Below are positions 26,711 through 34,975 of a DNA stretch of 64,000 bases, piece after piece (the stretch's first letter is position 1; the number at the start of each line of letters is the position of its first letter). A model generated the notes under the pieces. The model saw only the letters and a list, made by a program, of their open reading frames with translations, was not told the origin of the DNA and searched no databases. The position numbers and the translations under genes were made by a program. The stretch is taken from NCBI RefSeq assembly GCF_002135235.1, contig NZ_NEGB01000001.1, forward strand, positions 62,001-126,000. Reading direction: 5' to 3'. This DNA is from Acinetobacter silvestris (GTDB lineage Bacteria > Pseudomonadota > Gammaproteobacteria > Pseudomonadales > Moraxellaceae).

Positions 26711-28816
26711 ATGCCAGGTGAAGAGGTCAGCAAAGCCAAGCAACAGCTCAATATGATTATCGATGCATACTTGCCTACAAGTGATGTCGAGCGAGTTCTT
26801 GTAGCCTGTGATTATGCTGATATGGCACATTCTGGCATTACCCGTAAAAGTGGTGAACCTTATATTTTACACCCGATTGCGGTCAGCTGCATTTTGGCGC
26901 ATATGCGTCTTGACGCCGAAACCCTAATGGCTGCTTTGCTACATGACGTCATTGAAGATACCGATTTCACCAAAGATGATATTAGCCAAAAATTTAGCCG
27001 AACCGTGGCTGAACTGGTCGATGGTGTAACCAAACTCAGCCATTCTAGCGATAAAGAATATAATAAAGCTGCATCTTTCAGAAAAATTCTCCAAGCCACT
27101 TTGCAAGATCCTCGAGTGATCATTATTAAACTCGCCGATCGTTACCACAATATGACAACACTGGGCGCTTTACGTCCAGATAAACGTGCGCGAATTGCAC
27201 AAGAAACTTTTGATATCTTTGTACCCATGGCACGTTTAGTGGGTATGAATGAAATGGCGGATAATTTAGAACATTTGTGTTATCAAAATCTAGATTTGGA
27301 TATGTATAACAATATTCAACAATCCTTAGCACAGACCAAACCAGAACGCTGTAAATATCAATCCACTTGGGAACAGAACCTGTCCGACCTGTTAAATACT
27401 TATCAAATTCAAGGTCGTATTAAAAAGAAAGACAATAATATTGAATTGTTACGCCACTTTGTTAAAAATGATATTAATCTACACGAACTGACCCACAGTC
27501 ACGCATTTGAAATTATTCTACAAAGCATTGCCGATTGTGATCGCTTGGTTGAAGCCCTAAAAGAAAATTTTCAAGTTTTACATTATGCCGATCATATTCG
27601 CAAACCTTTACCTGGTGGCAATCAATCCTTAATGTTAAAACTCAAAGGCGAAAAAACGACACTTTCCTTGACCATTCAAACCGAATTAATGCGTAAGGCA
27701 GCACGTTTTGGTGTGGTGCTTGGTGAAAATGCCCCGCAAGCTTGTCGCTCAGCCATTCAAGCCTCGATGCAAAACCTGAATGTGCTCATAGATGGTGCCT
27801 GTGCTAAAACCACGTTTAGTGACCTACTCGATTACTTACATCAAGAAAAAATTTGGGTTTATACCCCACATGGTCAATTACATGAATTACCTCAAGGTGC
27901 CACTGTGGTTGATTTTGCATATTCAGCGAGTCTATTTTTAGGCAACCATGCTGTTGGTGCAAAAATAAATGGTGAACTCAAAGCTCTTTCCACGCCATTA
28001 GCTAGTGGACAAGTTGTTGAAATTATTACCGATGTATTGGCTACACCGAACCCCGATTGGCTCAGCTTCATTAATACACAAAAAGCGCGCCGTGCCTTAC
28101 AAAACATCCTGAAAGAACAAGATATAGAAGAACAACGTTTGGTTGGCCAGCAAGCGTTAAATCGTGCATTAAAGTTATTTAACCGCTCAGTCGATGATTT
28201 ATCTGAAGAGGATTGGATTGATTTACTGCAATGGCGTCACATTCCCAACCAAGAAACCTTATTTGAACAAATTGCTGTAGGTGACTTACTTCCACAACTT
28301 GTCGCCAATCATTTATTTGCGCAAGGCCATAATGATAATGCAATATTGTCAGATCGTCTTATTCAAGGCACTGAGGGTGTTGATGTTAAATATGCACATT
28401 GTTGCAATCCCGTTTTAGGCGACCCTATTCAAGGTCACCTCTCTCGTCGCGGATTAATCGTACACCGTGCACGTTGCCATAATTTATTACATGAACAACA
28501 TTTGCATCCTGAAAATATCATGCCTTTGCAATGGACTTCTGATGAAGTCGAAGATGTCAGCTTCACCGCCTATCTCTGCATTGATATGTTACTGAATGAT
28601 GAGCAGATTTCTGATTTAATTTATCAATGCCGTAAAGCAAAAACTGGGGTTGAAATGGTTCAATCTCAAGATGGTAAAACATACGTCAATATTGTGGTAC
28701 ATAATCGCAAACAAGTTGCACAAATTATCCGAGAGTTACGCATGTTGCTTGGTTTTCCACGAATTTCTCGCTTAAATATGCCTGCTGCACTTATCGCCGT
28801 GTCACATGCCAGTTAA
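26711..28816 (+). CDS. spoT: (p)ppGpp hydrolase SpoT with degenerate synthetase domain
   Basis: The 701-residue protein hydrolyses the alarmone (p)ppGpp. The N-terminal HD domain is intact: His54 in 'ILHPI', His78-Asp79 and Glu82-Asp83 in 'LLHDVIEDTD', and 'ARLADRYHNM'-like 'IKLADRYHNM'. The next region should hold the synthetase motifs (an RxKxxxS-type loop and 'YQSLHT...EVQIRT'), but instead reads 'PLPGGNQSLMLKLKG...LSLTIQTELM', with the catalytic tyrosine and acidic residues missing. A TGS domain ('TPHGQLHELPQGATVVDFAY') and a C-terminal ACT domain follow. This agrees with published work on Acinetobacter SpoT as a monofunctional hydrolase with a pseudo-synthetase domain. The start ATG 26711 gives a normal length; an in-frame extension to 26597 is not credible. 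Confidence 0.95.
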   Translation: MPGEEVSKAKQQLNMIIDAYLPTSDVERVLVACDYADMAHSGITRKSGEPYILHPIAVSCILAHMRLDAETLMAALLHDVIEDTDFTKDDISQKFSRTVAELVDGVTKLSHSSDKEYNKAASFRKILQATLQDPRVIIIKLADRYHNMTTLGALRPDKRARIAQETFDIFVPMARLVGMNEMADNLEHLCYQNLDLDMYNNIQQSLAQTKPERCKYQSTWEQNLSDLLNTYQIQGRIKKKDNNIELLRHFVKNDINLHELTHSHAFEIILQSIADCDRLVEALKENFQVLHYADHIRKPLPGGNQSLMLKLKGEKTTLSLTIQTELMRKAARFGVVLGENAPQACRSAIQASMQNLNVLIDGACAKTTFSDLLDYLHQEKIWVYTPHGQLHELPQGATVVDFAYSASLFLGNHAVGAKINGELKALSTPLASGQVVEIITDVLATPNPDWLSFINTQKARRALQNILKEQDIEEQRLVGQQALNRALKLFNRSVDDLSEEDWIDLLQWRHIPNQETLFEQIAVGDLLPQLVANHLFAQGHNDNAILSDRLIQGTEGVDVKYAHCCNPVLGDPIQGHLSRRGLIVHRARCHNLLHEQHLHPENIMPLQWTSDEVEDVSFTAYLCIDMLLNDEQISDLIYQCRKAKTGVEMVQSQDGKTYVNIVVHNRKQVAQIIRELRMLLGFPRISRLNMPAALIAVSHAS

Positions 28817-28889
28817 TTTAGAGACAAGAAAACCTTTCGTGGCGCACTCACTTCCATTATGATGAAATCAGATGAAAAAGGAGAAATTG

Positions 28890-29270
28890 ATGTCCCGCCA
28901 AGTGATTCATACTGAAAATGCCCCTGCTGCAATCGGCACCTATTCTCAAGCAATTTTAGCTGGAAACACACTCTATCTTTCTGGACAAATTGGACTAGAT
29001 TGTTACAGTATGCAGCTGGTTGAAGGAATTGATGCACAAATTCGTCGTGTTTTCGATAATTTAAAAGCCGTGTGTGAAGCTGCAGGTGGCTCTTTAGCAG
29101 ACATCGCAAAATTGAATATATTCTTAACGGATCTTTCCCACTTCCAACTGGTCAACCAGATTATGGGAGAGTATTTTGCTCAACCCTACCCTGCTCGTGC
29201 AGCATTAGGAGTTGCAAGCCTTCCTAAAGATGCTTTGGTTGAAATGGATGGTATTGCAATCATTAATTAA
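28890..29270 (+). CDS. ridA: RidA-family enamine/imine deaminase
   Basis: The 126-residue RidA/YjgF protein hydrolyses reactive 2-aminoacrylate-type enamines made by PLP enzymes. Characteristic residues are '[27 protein letters not shown]', the '[21 protein letters not shown]' segment with the conserved Arg that binds the carboxylate, and the terminal 'GIAI'. I start at ATG 28890, placed after AAGGAG; an ATG six codons upstream overlaps that ribosome site. It lies 73 nt after spoT on the same strand, probably co-transcribed, and ends at a terminator. Confidence 0.93.
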   Translation: MSRQVIHTENAPAAIGTYSQAILAGNTLYLSGQIGLDCYSMQLVEGIDAQIRRVFDNLKAVCEAAGGSLADIAKLNIFLTDLSHFQLVNQIMGEYFAQPYPARAALGVASLPKDALVEMDGIAIIN

Positions 29271-29308
29271 TAATTTAATGATTAATCAATAGTTTAATTT
29301 TTAACTTT

Positions 29309-29337
29309 AAATACTACCGATCAGGTGGTATTTTTTT
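29309..29337 (+). terminator. spoT-ridA terminator
   Basis: Stem AAATACTACC/GGTGGTATTT (29309-29318, 29324-29333; one wobble) with loop GATCA, followed by T's. Confidence 0.88.
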
Positions 29338-29382
29338 ATTCAAAAGTCCAATAAACGCACATATAAATTGAAATGAATTTTA

Positions 29383-29412
29383 TTGACAAGTGATAACAAT
29401 TATCACTAATAT
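29383..29412 (+). promoter_or_regulatory. bfd promoter with a Fur-type operator in the spacer
   Basis: The -35 TTGACA (29383-29388) and -10 TAATAT (29407-29412) are 18 bp apart. Between them lies GTGATAACAATTATCAC (29390-29406), a perfect 7-3-7 inverted repeat resembling the core of a Fur box. Fur-Fe2+ bound here would occlude RNA polymerase, so bfd should be expressed when iron is scarce. Confidence 0.8.
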
Positions 29413-29432
29413 TACATATCGCATTTAATCTT

Positions 29433-29639
29433 ATGGCCCAAAAAATGTACGTATGTTTATGTCGTGGTATCACAGATCAAGATATTAAAGATGCTGTTGC
29501 TAATGGTGCTGAAAGTTATCGTGAAATTCGTGATTTACTTGAATTGGGAACATGCTGTGGACGTTGTGCGCCAGAAGCAAAAAGCATCATCAACCAAGAG
29601 CTGGCTGAGATTGCTGGTCGCATTTCTATAGCCGCATGA
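29433..29639 (+). CDS. bfd: Bacterioferritin-associated ferredoxin
   Basis: The 68-residue [2Fe-2S] protein reduces stored ferric iron in bacterioferritin so that it can be released. The cluster ligands are the CLC pair near the N-terminus (Cys8, Cys10) and the 'GTCCGRCAPEAK' motif (Cys41/42 and Cys45), the BFD fold of PF04324. It lies 240 bp upstream of bfr on the same strand. The strong promoter with an embedded Fur-like palindrome implies iron-starvation induction. Confidence 0.95.
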   Translation: MAQKMYVCLCRGITDQDIKDAVANGAESYREIRDLLELGTCCGRCAPEAKSIINQELAEIAGRISIAA

Positions 29640-29833
29640 ATAAAAGTGCCACAATGAAATCCTCCTAAGGTTAACTTAAACTCATTTTATCTCCGCATCA
29701 CCATTCAAAGCTCAGTTATTTTTAGTCCAAAATTCAATAACAATTGTTTTTGATTGCGATTTTCATTTGCTGTTCCATAAATCACTCGAAACTCAAGATA
29801 AACTTGATTAAGATATCTAGAGTAAATAATAGA

Positions 29834-29892
29834 GATTGCCTTATGCGATAAGGCAGCGTGAATAAATGGAGTATTAACCATGAAAGGCAATC
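29834..29892 (+). promoter_or_regulatory. Two alternative hairpins in the bfr leader and start
   Basis: Hairpin A: TGCCTTAT (29837-29844) pairs with ATAAGGCA (29848-29855) around loop GCG, leaving the ribosome site open. Hairpin B: GATTGCCTT (29834-29842) pairs perfectly with AAGGCAATC (29884-29892), which is codons 2-5 of bfr, trapping the GGAG site (29868-29871) and the start codon in its loop. The two use the same upstream arm and cannot coexist. Control of bfr translation is inferred, not known. Confidence 0.5.
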
Positions 29893-30344
29893 GAGACATC
29901 ATCAACCAACTCAATCAGGTTCTTTATCATCACCTGACTGCTATTAACCAATATTTCCTACATTCGCGTATGTTCAATGACTGGGGAATTGAACAATTAG
30001 GTTCAGCAGAATATAAAGAATCTATTCGCCAAATGAAACATGCCGATAAGATTATTGAACGCGTGCTATTTTTAGAAGGTTTACCGAATTTACAACATCT
30101 AGGCAAACTTTATATTGGTCAACATACTGTAGAAGTTTTGAATTGTGATGTGCGTAAAGTTAAAGAGAATATTGAAGCACTTCAATTAGCCGTCACGCTT
30201 TCTGAACAAAATTTAGATTATGTGACACGCGATCTAGTACAAGAAATTTTAGAGAAAGAAGAAGAGTATTGGGATTGGCTCACCACCCAAATTGATTTAG
30301 TTGAACATGTGGGTATTGAAAATTATATCCAAAGCCAGATATAA
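29880..30344 (+). CDS. bfr: Bacterioferritin, heme-binding (beta-type) subunit
   Basis: The 154-residue ferritin-like four-helix subunit of the 24-mer iron store starts 'MKGNRDIINQLNQVL' and keeps Met52 ('QMKHAD'), the axial ligand of the heme between subunits. Compared with E. coli Bfr, the ferroxidase ligands are mostly gone: residue 18 is His not Glu, 51 is Gln not Glu, 94 is Val not Glu and 130 is Tyr not His; His54 and Glu127 remain. This matches the beta subunits of Pseudomonas putida and Neisseria heteropolymers, which carry heme but rely on an alpha subunit for iron oxidation. No alpha gene lies in this window. bfd upstream supplies the reductant. Confidence 0.92.
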   Translation: MKGNRDIINQLNQVLYHHLTAINQYFLHSRMFNDWGIEQLGSAEYKESIRQMKHADKIIERVLFLEGLPNLQHLGKLYIGQHTVEVLNCDVRKVKENIEALQLAVTLSEQNLDYVTRDLVQEILEKEEEYWDWLTTQIDLVEHVGIENYIQSQI

Positions 30345-30352
30345 GCATGGCA

Positions 30353-30379
30353 AAAAAAATCCCCATTTGGGGATTTTTT
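30353..30379. terminator. Bidirectional terminator between bfr and pglL
   Basis: Perfect hairpin AAAAAATCCCC/GGGGATTTTTT with loop ATTT between converging genes. Confidence 0.92.
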
Positions 30380-30401
30380 ATTACCTAATGTAAAGCAAAT
30401 A

Positions 30402-32045
30402 CTATTTAGATACAGGCGCTTTCAAAAGCTCTTCAAATGAACGTTGCTGACCATGCAAAGTTTTTAAGATCCATAATTGATGCTTTGCTTCATCAAACTG
30501 GCCATTAAACACAAGCACTTGCGCATATTTATATAGATCATATTTTGAAGCGGTATTCGCAACCATACGTCCCACATGCTGCAATTGTGGTTTAGACATC
30601 TTGGTAAAGGGATCTAATCCAATCCACCAAATCCGATCTGAAAATTGATCGAGCAACCAGATTTTCTGTTGCATGACCTGTTGTTGTTCTAAGCTTAGTG
30701 GATGTGTTTTAAGTACAATCGAACTTTGCTGCTTATAAAGGTTGTAATCTCGATATATTACTGCAATCAAGAGTAGTGAAAGGATAAATACGCCTCGTAC
30801 AATCGATACATTTACAGTTATTGACGGTAATCGCGCATATCGTGCTTGAATCACGCCCAATAAAAAACCTAAGGGTAAAAGAAAATAAGCATAATGAATC
30901 GGAAATTCAAGCAAAGCATGAATCAGAATGGCACAGACCATTAATATTGCAATCACTGACTCTAAGTCTTGTACACCTTTGTTAAGCCAATAGAGCCAAC
31001 ACGTTAAATAAAGAAGTATCAATGCACCGATTGGAATACCATTCCACACCAACAGATCAAGAATGACATTATGCGCACTTTTAATCCACTCATGGGATGG
31101 ATATACATCAAATGCTGTGATTTGTGCAATCCCTGTTTGATTCCATCCATAACCTAACCAAGGTTGCTCCGAAATAGCAACCAACATTTGCGACCACATA
31201 TCTAAGCGTAAATAGCCTGAAGATGCTCGCTCAACCACAGATGCCGTTTCTGCAATTTGCTGATTCGAAATAGCTTCAAGTAGATGATTGAGACTCGGTA
31301 AGAAGCTAATAAAGCCAATAAAAATCGCCGTCCATGCCAGTAACTTTATCCAACCAAAACGTTTAGGTTGTTGATATTGTTTCACTCCCCAATAAAGCAA
31401 TATAAATAAGCAAACCACCCATGATGTTCTAGATTGGGTCAAAGCAATGGTAAATATTAAAATCAATGCACTTGGAATAAGTATCACATTTGGAACTATG
31501 CGCTTTTCATAAAAATATAAGCAGGCTAATGTGCCCAAGGTTAAAAACGTGGCTAAATTATTTGGCTGTCCAAAATTTGCAAAAGGTCGATTCCCTTTCA
31601 AAATATTCATATATGGGGAAAAATAATGGCTCAGTTGCAACCATTGCAAAATTGCAATTAAACTCGAAATCAAGCCTACGGTGAGTACCAATAAGCTCCA
31701 GTTTTTGATGACTTTTTCTCGCGCAGGACTTGTGATTGAAAGGTTATAACCCAACACAACCATCAACCAAAATGCAAATATATAGACAAAGCTCAATAAG
31801 GCATTGCTAAAATAAAGGATTTGTCCAAATAGCCACTGTAATAATGGAATAATCAAAATTATGCTGGCAATAATCTGTGGCTTCGCTATTTGTATTTTTT
31901 GTTTTAAAAAAGCACCCAATAATGCCAAACCTGAAAGAAAAGTAAGTATTTCACTTTCAAATGTTGTCCAAGGCGTTTGGTGAATTGGAAGCAGCCATGC
32001 TGTAGCAATGAGCAATGCTGAAAGGTAAAGAAAGTAAGCTTTCAT
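30402..32045 (-). CDS. pglL: Pilin/protein O-oligosaccharyltransferase, PglL type
   Basis: The 547-residue inner-membrane protein has about twelve hydrophobic segments and a large periplasmic loop. The Wzy_C/O-antigen ligase signature is present: 'NRPFANFGQPNNLATFL', 'TQSRTSWV', 'YLRLDMWSQML' and 'GYGWNQTG' with 'SAHNVILDLLVWNG' (the conserved His of the loop). A C-terminal PglL-type region follows (about 430-547). Such enzymes transfer a lipid-linked glycan to serine or threonine. Acinetobacter has a general PglL and pilin-specific ones encoded next to the pilin gene; the location here, downstream of two pilin genes, points to the pilin-specific type. WaaL or a general PglL remain alternatives. 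Confidence 0.83.
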   Translation of the reverse strand: MKAYFLYLSALLIATAWLLPIHQTPWTTFESEILTFLSGLALLGAFLKQKIQIAKPQIIASIILIIPLLQWLFGQILYFSNALLSFVYIFAFWLMVVLGYNLSITSPAREKVIKNWSLLVLTVGLISSLIAILQWLQLSHYFSPYMNILKGNRPFANFGQPNNLATFLTLGTLACLYFYEKRIVPNVILIPSALILIFTIALTQSRTSWVVCLFILLYWGVKQYQQPKRFGWIKLLAWTAIFIGFISFLPSLNHLLEAISNQQIAETASVVERASSGYLRLDMWSQMLVAISEQPWLGYGWNQTGIAQITAFDVYPSHEWIKSAHNVILDLLVWNGIPIGALILLYLTCWLYWLNKGVQDLESVIAILMVCAILIHALLEFPIHYAYFLLPLGFLLGVIQARYARLPSITVNVSIVRGVFILSLLLIAVIYRDYNLYKQQSSIVLKTHPLSLEQQQVMQQKIWLLDQFSDRIWWIGLDPFTKMSKPQLQHVGRMVANTASKYDLYKYAQVLVFNGQFDEAKHQLWILKTLHGQQRSFEELLKAPVSK

Positions 32046-32054
32046 GAAGTTCAG

Positions 32055-32089
32055 TTAAAAAAAAACTGAGCACATTATACACTCAGTTT
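32055..32089 (-). terminator. Terminator after the second pilin gene, directly before pglL
   Basis: Perfect 8-bp arms AAACTGAG (32063-32070) and CTCAGTTT (32082-32089). On the minus strand they are followed by a T-tract that ends about 10 nt before the pglL start codon. The 11-nt loop contains a perfect -10 hexamer TATAAT on the minus strand, so pglL may start its own transcript inside the terminator of the preceding one. Confidence 0.75.
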
Positions 32090-32341
32090 ATATTTCGGCA
32101 TGGGATAATAGTTTTAATCTCATAGCATTGTAAATCAAAAAATTCTACTTTATTTTCCATAGCAACAAAAATATTGTTGGGCTATTTTTAACACTAACTA
32201 TTGACTAAATAATTGAACTATATCTTATACATCTCAAAATATTAACGATAGAAACTATCATCATAAAATAAGTATTTCCCACATAAACTACATAATATTT
32301 TTCAATTTACCATATAAAATACTTAATTTCACTTTGCAACA

Positions 32342-32770
32342 TTACTTACATGCATTACTTCTATACTTTGAGTTCAATGTTCCTGGTGTACATGTCCATG
32401 TGGAAGCACCATCAGTAGTTTGAAACAATATAGTTTGGCCATTTGCCATACCAGTTGTCATTGTCATTGTAACTTGACCACTAGGATATGTCCCTACAAC
32501 CTTATTATCCATTTTTGAGTACTTACCTACCAAATTAACGTTAATTTCATTCGTCGAAGCTACTGCATTAAGATCTACTAATTTTGTCGGCCAAGCTGCA
32601 CGACTCCAACCATAATCTCCTAATGCAGATTTCATTCCCGAACCCAAAACAACAGCTTCAGATACTTGAGCACGCGTAATATAATTTTGATATTGTGGAA
32701 CAGCAATCGCTGCCAAAATACCAATTATTGCAACAACAATCATCAATTCAATTAATGTAAAACCTTTCAT
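32342..32770 (-). CDS. Type IV pilin (second, shorter pilin of the locus)
   Basis: The 142-residue prepilin has an extremely short leader, MKG, before '[32 protein letters not shown]'. The ribosome site AGGA before ATG 32770 supports this start. The globular part ('[20 protein letters not shown]') resembles the major pilin next door, with the C-terminal disulfide loop closed by cysteines in 'STWTCTPG' and the terminal 'NACK'. It could be a second major pilin, a ComP-like DNA-uptake pilin, or an alternative pilin. It lies between the TfpX/Z accessory gene and pglL. Confidence 0.88.
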   Translation of the reverse strand: MKGFTLIELMIVVAIIGILAAIAVPQYQNYITRAQVSEAVVLGSGMKSALGDYGWSRAAWPTKLVDLNAVASTNEINVNLVGKYSKMDNKVVGTYPSGQVTMTMTTGMANGQTILFQTTDGASTWTCTPGTLNSKYRSNACK

Positions 32771-32906
32771 TATAATTTCCTAGCCATTTAACATTATTTG
32801 TATATCAACAGCGATAAAATATTAATAAATACTAGGAAATAAATACATACAATTTTTTTAATTAGCGAAGACTTGACAATAATCGTCACTTAAACAACAT
32901 TATTTA

Positions 32907-33647
32907 TTAGCTCCACGGTCTTAAATCAATAATTGCTATTGGCTGTGCATTCTCACCAATTAAAACCACCATGTCTTTCGAGAGACTTTTTACTGGTAAA
33001 AAACCTATGATTTTAAAATTATTAAAGGCACTTAATTTTTTTTCAACATCTGCTTTTGCATTAAATTTAAATAAATTATCTAAATTCTGAACTTTTGCTT
33101 TAATCTGTTCAGATCTATTTTGTAATGACTGATATGTTTCTGGACGACTTGCAAGACTCTTTCCAAACATCTCATCTTGTTTCTGCTGAGATGCAACATG
33201 AGGATCTAAAGAATATACAGCGGCAACCCAACGAGGCTGACTAAAAAGCTTAGCTTGATATTCATTATCATTTTTTCTTTTTGAAGTAGAGTCTAAATCT
33301 ATTGCTCTTACCAACTCTATATCGTCCACCACAAAAACCTGCCAAACGGGTCTGCCTTGAGCAACAGTGTACAGCCCATATACATAGGCTGATAATTGAA
33401 TCAATACAATAATTAACAAATCCCATTTTAACTCTTTCTTTTTAGGATTAAATATTACAAAGGTGAGCAATGGCCCCAATATTAAATCTATTGCGAGAAT
33501 CACCCAAAATACCTGTGTCACGCCCATCGCCTGATCTAATGGTGCAGGATACCAAAGTTTAAATACCAAAATAAGTGCAATGCTCAACAATACCAATGAA
33601 AATAAAGCATGCACCCCCATCGCATAAAAACGATTTTTCCAATTCAA
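32907..33647 (-). CDS. TfpX/TfpZ-family type IV pilin accessory protein
   Basis: The 246-residue membrane protein has four hydrophobic segments in the first half ('ALFSLVLLSIALILVFKLWY', 'VFWVILAIDLILGPLLTFVIF', 'LIIVLIQLSAYVYGLYTVAQ'), then a soluble C-terminal domain beginning 'WQVFVVDDIELVRA'. This is the pattern of the TfpX/TfpZ proteins that in Pseudomonas accompany certain pilin alleles and modulate pilin assembly. It sits between two pilin genes and after a terminator that follows the first pilin, so its expression is probably lower than that of pilin. The exact role is unknown. Confidence 0.85.
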   Translation of the reverse strand: MNWKNRFYAMGVHALFSLVLLSIALILVFKLWYPAPLDQAMGVTQVFWVILAIDLILGPLLTFVIFNPKKKELKWDLLIIVLIQLSAYVYGLYTVAQGRPVWQVFVVDDIELVRAIDLDSTSKRKNDNEYQAKLFSQPRWVAAVYSLDPHVASQQKQDEMFGKSLASRPETYQSLQNRSEQIKAKVQNLDNLFKFNAKADVEKKLSAFNNFKIIGFLPVKSLSKDMVVLIGENAQPIAIIDLRPWS

Positions 33648-33679
33648 TTATCACTACTCCATTAATTTTTTTAAAAAAC

Positions 33680-33705
33680 AAAAAAGATCCCGTAGGATCT
33701 TTTTT
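33680..33705 (-). terminator. pilA terminator
   Basis: Perfect hairpin AAAAAAGATCC/GGATCTTTTTT with loop of 4 nt, just past the pilA stop on the minus strand and followed by another T-rich tract. Confidence 0.92.
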
Positions 33706-33723
33706 AAACACCATAATTAATTA

Positions 33724-34206
33724 TTAAGGCTTACAAGCATTTGGTAAATATTTAACCTCAATTGTCGTACCAGCGCCTTGAGCAGTACCTACTAAAGTGT
33801 TACCACAAGCCCAAGTAGAACCACCATCATCAGTAGTATAAGTTAAAGTCTCTTTACCTGCTGCAGCTGCTTTACCATTAGTCATTTTAGCAGTAATCAC
33901 ACCTGCTGGATATTGACCAGTCACAGTATCATTCACTGTTGAGTATTTACCCACTAAGGTCGAATTAATTTCACCAACACCAGGTGTAGCATTTGGGCCA
34001 ACCAATTTAGATGGCCATCCCGCTTTATCAGCACCGTATTCAGCTAGAGGTGTCTTCAAACCACCCGCTAAAGTTACAGCTTCAGACACTTGACCACGCG
34101 TAATATAATCTTGATAAGCAGGAATCGCAATTGCTGCCAAAATACCGATAATCGCAACAACGATCATTAACTCAATAAGGGTAAAACCCTTTTGTACCAA
34201 TTTCAT
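33724..34206 (-). CDS. pilA: Type IV major pilin PilA
   Basis: The 160-residue prepilin has leader MKLVQKG, then '[32 protein letters not shown]', with Glu at +5. The cysteine pair in 'STWACGNT' and the C-terminal 'LPNACKP' closes the D-region loop. I use ATG 34206, preceded by GGAGA; a GTG four codons upstream is inside the ribosome site. The gene has its own long AT-rich upstream region and a strong terminator, typical of an abundant pilin. It forms the shaft of the pilus used for twitching and DNA uptake. Confidence 0.93.
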   Translation of the reverse strand: MKLVQKGFTLIELMIVVAIIGILAAIAIPAYQDYITRGQVSEAVTLAGGLKTPLAEYGADKAGWPSKLVGPNATPGVGEINSTLVGKYSTVNDTVTGQYPAGVITAKMTNGKAAAAGKETLTYTTDDGGSTWACGNTLVGTAQGAGTTIEVKYLPNACKP

Positions 34207-34382
34207 AACATTCTCCACAATGTTTAAATTTTTATTGCTTTTGCAAGCATTTTTATGTAGCTGGTCAGTTTTATTCTTGTGAAAAAAACGTAAAACTACT
34301 GAAACATTATCATTCTATGTCCTATCTTTTTAAATACAAGAGTTTTTTTAATTTTGTGTTTGTTTAAAGTAGTTTTCTGTAA

Positions 34383-34403
34383 AAAAGTGACACTCCTTGT
34401 CAC
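34383..34403 (-). terminator. Terminator of the LemA-TPM operon
   Basis: Arms GTGACA (34387-34392) and TGTCAC (34398-34403). On the minus strand they are followed by TTTTTT. It starts 12 nt after the last TPM gene's stop. Confidence 0.85.
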
Positions 34404-34414
34404 ATAGACTTGAT

Positions 34415-34975
34415 TCAGTTCATAATTTTAGGAAAATTTGATAACTCATCAGAATTATCTATAACTTTATGTTCATAAAACTGATCTAAAATTTGACCAA
34501 TATCCAAAACCCCTTTGATCACTGCGGCTCTATATTTTTTCTGCTTCAAATTCACAATCATTTCATCACAAATTTTTTGCCATGCGAGTTGTGTAGTGGC
34601 TGTATTAATACCGCGATCAATGATAATTTCCACGGCTTGCTCACACAAATTTAAATAGACCAGAATGCCACTATTGTGTTCCGTATCCCAAACACCCAAT
34701 TCAGCAAATAACTGTTGTGCACGACTTCGTGCATTTTGATGATAGGCTTGATGACTCGGAATATGCCCCTCGATCACCACTTGAATTTCACCTACATGCC
34801 CCTGCTCAGCTTGCTGTACTGCTTCAGCAATTGCAGCCTGATCTTGTTTAGAAAAATAACGTTTTGATGCAGGCAAATAGAAAAAATGTTTCAGCCAACG
34901 CTTTAAACTGGGTTGTATTTTTTCCTGCAATTTAGGTTCAGTTATAATTGCTGTCGTATCTGTTGTTGTTACCAT
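34415..34975 (-). CDS. TPM-domain protein (cytoplasmic-facing partner)
   Basis: The 186-residue protein contains a TPM/YgcG-like domain (PF04536): 'SKQDQAAIAEAVQQAEQGHVGEIQVVIEG', 'VWDTEHNSGILVYLNLCEQAVEIIIDRGI' and 'WQKICDEMIVNLKQKKYRAAVIKGV'. It has no signal peptide. It is the last gene of lemA-TPM-TPM, overlapping the preceding gene by 7 nt. TPM domains have been linked to phosphatase activity in plants and to membrane-protein maintenance in bacteria; the bacterial function is not settled. Confidence 0.82.
   Translation of the reverse strand: MVTTTDTTAIITEPKLQEKIQPSLKRWLKHFFYLPASKRYFSKQDQAAIAEAVQQAEQGHVGEIQVVIEGHIPSHQAYHQNARSRAQQLFAELGVWDTEHNSGILVYLNLCEQAVEIIIDRGINTATTQLAWQKICDEMIVNLKQKKYRAAVIKGVLDIGQILDQFYEHKVIDNSDELSNFPKIMN

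Noticed and set aside
34206..34414. Sigma-54 promoter upstream of pilA
   Set aside because: I looked for a GG-N10-GC element on the minus strand; nothing near TGGCAC-N5-TTGC was found.
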